From Thermoprotei archaeon (GTDB lineage: Archaea; Thermoproteota; Thermoprotei_A; Sulfolobales; Ignisphaeraceae), in assembly GCA_003661905.1 (NCBI GenBank), contig QMXA01000053.1, forward strand, positions 1-6,783: a DNA stretch of 6,783 nt, given 5' to 3'. This document shows, piece by piece, positions 5,980-6,783 of this stretch. How positions within the stretch are numbered: position 1 is the first letter of the stretch; each line of letters starts with the position of its first letter. Made by a program: the position numbers and the translations under genes. The notes beneath the pieces were generated by a model. The model saw nothing but the letters and a program-made list of their open reading frames with translations. It had not been told where the DNA came from and did not search any database.

Positions 5980-6357
5980 TTAATCTTTTTCTATATGTTC
6001 TAAGATTATCTTTTTAAACTTTTCATCAAGACCTTTGGCTATAAGCTCTGCTAATGCTCCTTCTAATAAAGGATTACCTAGATATGCAGCTAGGGGTCTT
6101 AAGAATGTATAACGTAGTGCAAGCTTTGCGCTTTCTTCATCTCCTTCATAATATTCGAGCATTACTGCATATAGTTTTGATGGTGCTTCAAGCAATGCGT
6201 CTATAGCGCTCATGCCATATTTAGAAATTACCAGTTCATTCAACATAATCATATAGCCAGGGAATCTCTTAGATACATATTTTATGATGTGCTCCTTAAT
6301 TCCTTTAAGTAGTTCTTTCTGTTTCTCCTCTTTCTCTACCTTTTTGAAAGGACACAC
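5980..6357 (-). CDS. Small helical protein of unknown function, second gene of an operon with a KaiC-like ATPase
   Basis: I cannot name this 125-residue protein with confidence. It is charged and predicted all-helical, with a Lys/Glu-rich N-terminus (5-30) and a core containing APSKLYAVMLEYYEGDEESA (58-77), then ALRYTFLRPLAAYL (80-93) and a terminal helix pair (98-123). There is no membrane segment or signal peptide. The PSKLY...YYEGDEESAK pattern faintly recalls small archaeal helical domains such as NitrOD5/DUF3227, but that is a guess. GTG is taken as the start because TGGTGG (minus strand, 6364-6369) lies 6 nt upstream and an in-frame TAA at 6370-6372 excludes a longer form. The nearby ATG at 6360-6362 is out of frame. 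The gene begins 16 nt after the stop of the KaiC-like gene, so the two are very likely cotranscribed and may act together. Confidence 0.7.
   Translation of the reverse strand: MCPFKKVEKEEKQKELLKGIKEHIIKYVSKRFPGYMIMLNELVISKYGMSAIDALLEAPSKLYAVMLEYYEGDEESAKLALRYTFLRPLAAYLGNPLLEGALAELIAKGLDEKFKKIILEHIEKD
5984..5992 (+). terminator. Candidate T-rich terminator for the TPR-like gene
   Basis: TCTTTTTCT contains five consecutive T residues about 100 nt after the TPR-like stop, inside the end of the opposing gene. Archaeal polymerase can stop at such T-runs. An imperfect stem just before it pairs ACTG and AAGAAG (5899-5909) with CTTCTT and CAGT (5943-5954). The rest of the 5889-5979 gap holds no visible gene. 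Confidence 0.25.
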
Positions 6358-6373
6358 ACCATGCCACCATTAA

Positions 6374-6783
6374 TTAATGTCTCGCAAATGTTTCTATACA
6401 TTCTCTTAGTTCATCTAATTTTAATTCAGTACTTGGCTTACCATCACTTAGGGTTTTTAATATTTTTAATACGAGTTGTCCTTCACTATCGGTAGTTACT
6501 ACAAGGACTATATCACTATATTCTATTGCTGCAACGTATTCATCTGGGTATATTGCAGCATATACGTGGATCGTTGTTATGCCTAGTTTTCGAAGCATTA
6601 GTATGATGTTTAACACATATGAAACTACTTCTTCAGTAATGCCATGTACATCAAATATTGCTCTTAATCCATGGAGGACTAATACATCAGGTTTAAACTC
6701 ATTAACGAAACTCCATACTTGAGCCATCATTTCGTGTATAGAATGTGCTGATGGATTAATGCTTCGAATGGCTATTAATTTCT
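6374..6783 (-). CDS. KaiC/RecA-superfamily ATPase, C-terminal part (5' end cut by window edge)
   Basis: The frame is open from the right edge; 135 residues are visible and more lie outside, including the Walker A motif. The pattern matches the second half of a KaiC-like (COG0467) core: RSINPSAHSI (6-15), the strand PDVLVLHGL (31-39) at the place of Walker B, LRKLGITTIHVYA (63-75), YPDEYVAAIEYSDIVLVV (78-95), and a final strand LVLKILK (103-109). This family includes archaeal ATPases of unknown role in signalling or recombination-related work. The strand usually ending in Asp (Walker B) ends here in His-Gly, so ATP hydrolysis may be altered or lost; that needs the whole protein to judge. The internal ATG codons at 6725-6730 are unlikely starts, because the conserved SINPSAHS block precedes them. 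It is followed after 16 nt by a small helical protein gene. The subfamily is not identified. Confidence 0.75.
   Translation of the reverse strand, partial: KLIAIRSINPSAHSIHEMMAQVWSFVNEFKPDVLVLHGLRAIFDVHGITEEVVSYVLNIILMLRKLGITTIHVYAAIYPDEYVAAIEYSDIVLVVTTDSEGQLVLKILKTLSDGKPSTELKLDELRECIETFARH

Noticed and set aside
6360..6362. Minus-strand ATG as the start of the small helical protein
   Set aside because: It is out of frame with the long open frame; the GTG at 6357 is in frame with an upstream TGGTGG at good spacing.
1..6783. tRNA genes, CRISPR repeats, insertion sequences or defence genes
   Set aside because: The gaps between genes are all shorter than 130 nt and hold no cloverleaf, regularly spaced repeats or terminal inverted repeats, and no gene resembles a transposase or defence protein.

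Overview
This window looks like chromosomal DNA of a hyperthermophilic crenarchaeon, probably in or near the Desulfurococcales. The family content is archaeal: a short archaeal-type PRPP synthetase, the tRNA G10 methylase, the UPF0200 and UPF0201 proteins, an archaeal-type S-adenosylhomocysteine hydrolase and a KaiC-like ATPase. The DNA is AT-rich by eye, ATA and AGA/AGG dominate the Ile and Arg codons, starts include GTG and TTG, and ribosome sites of the GGAGG/GGTG type are present. The genus cannot be fixed from sequence alone.

Layout. (1) Positions 1-2765, + strand: a tight three-gene run made of the 3' part of prs (start lies left of the window), trmG10 (6 nt after prs) and rnz (7-nt overlap with trmG10, TTG start). 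These link nucleotide precursor supply with tRNA base modification and tRNA 3'-end processing. (2) Positions 2768-3749, - strand: a kinase-fold P-loop protein (UPF0200) followed by an RNA-binding-fold protein (UPF0201). Their reading frames overlap by 44 nt, and the second ends 2 nt from the rnz stop, convergently. (3) Positions 3750-3876: a divergent intergenic region with a TATA-like element and two dyad symmetries, one with 11-bp perfect arms. (4) Positions 3877-5130, +: ahcY, which removes the SAH made by SAM-dependent methylases such as TrmG10. (5) Positions 5229-5888, +: an unrecognised helical TPR-like protein with its own TATA-like promoter. (6) Positions 5980-6783, -: a two-gene operon with the C-terminal part of a KaiC/RecA-superfamily ATPase (cut by the right edge) and, 16 nt downstream, a small helical protein of unknown function.

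Most of the window is conserved housekeeping sequence. I see no CRISPR array, mobile element, rRNA, recognisable tRNA or defence system. The parts least explained by known biology are the UPF0200/UPF0201 overlap, the dyads in front of ahcY and the TPR-like gene, and the KaiC-like/small-helical-protein pair. I did not find convincing evidence for an entirely new system.
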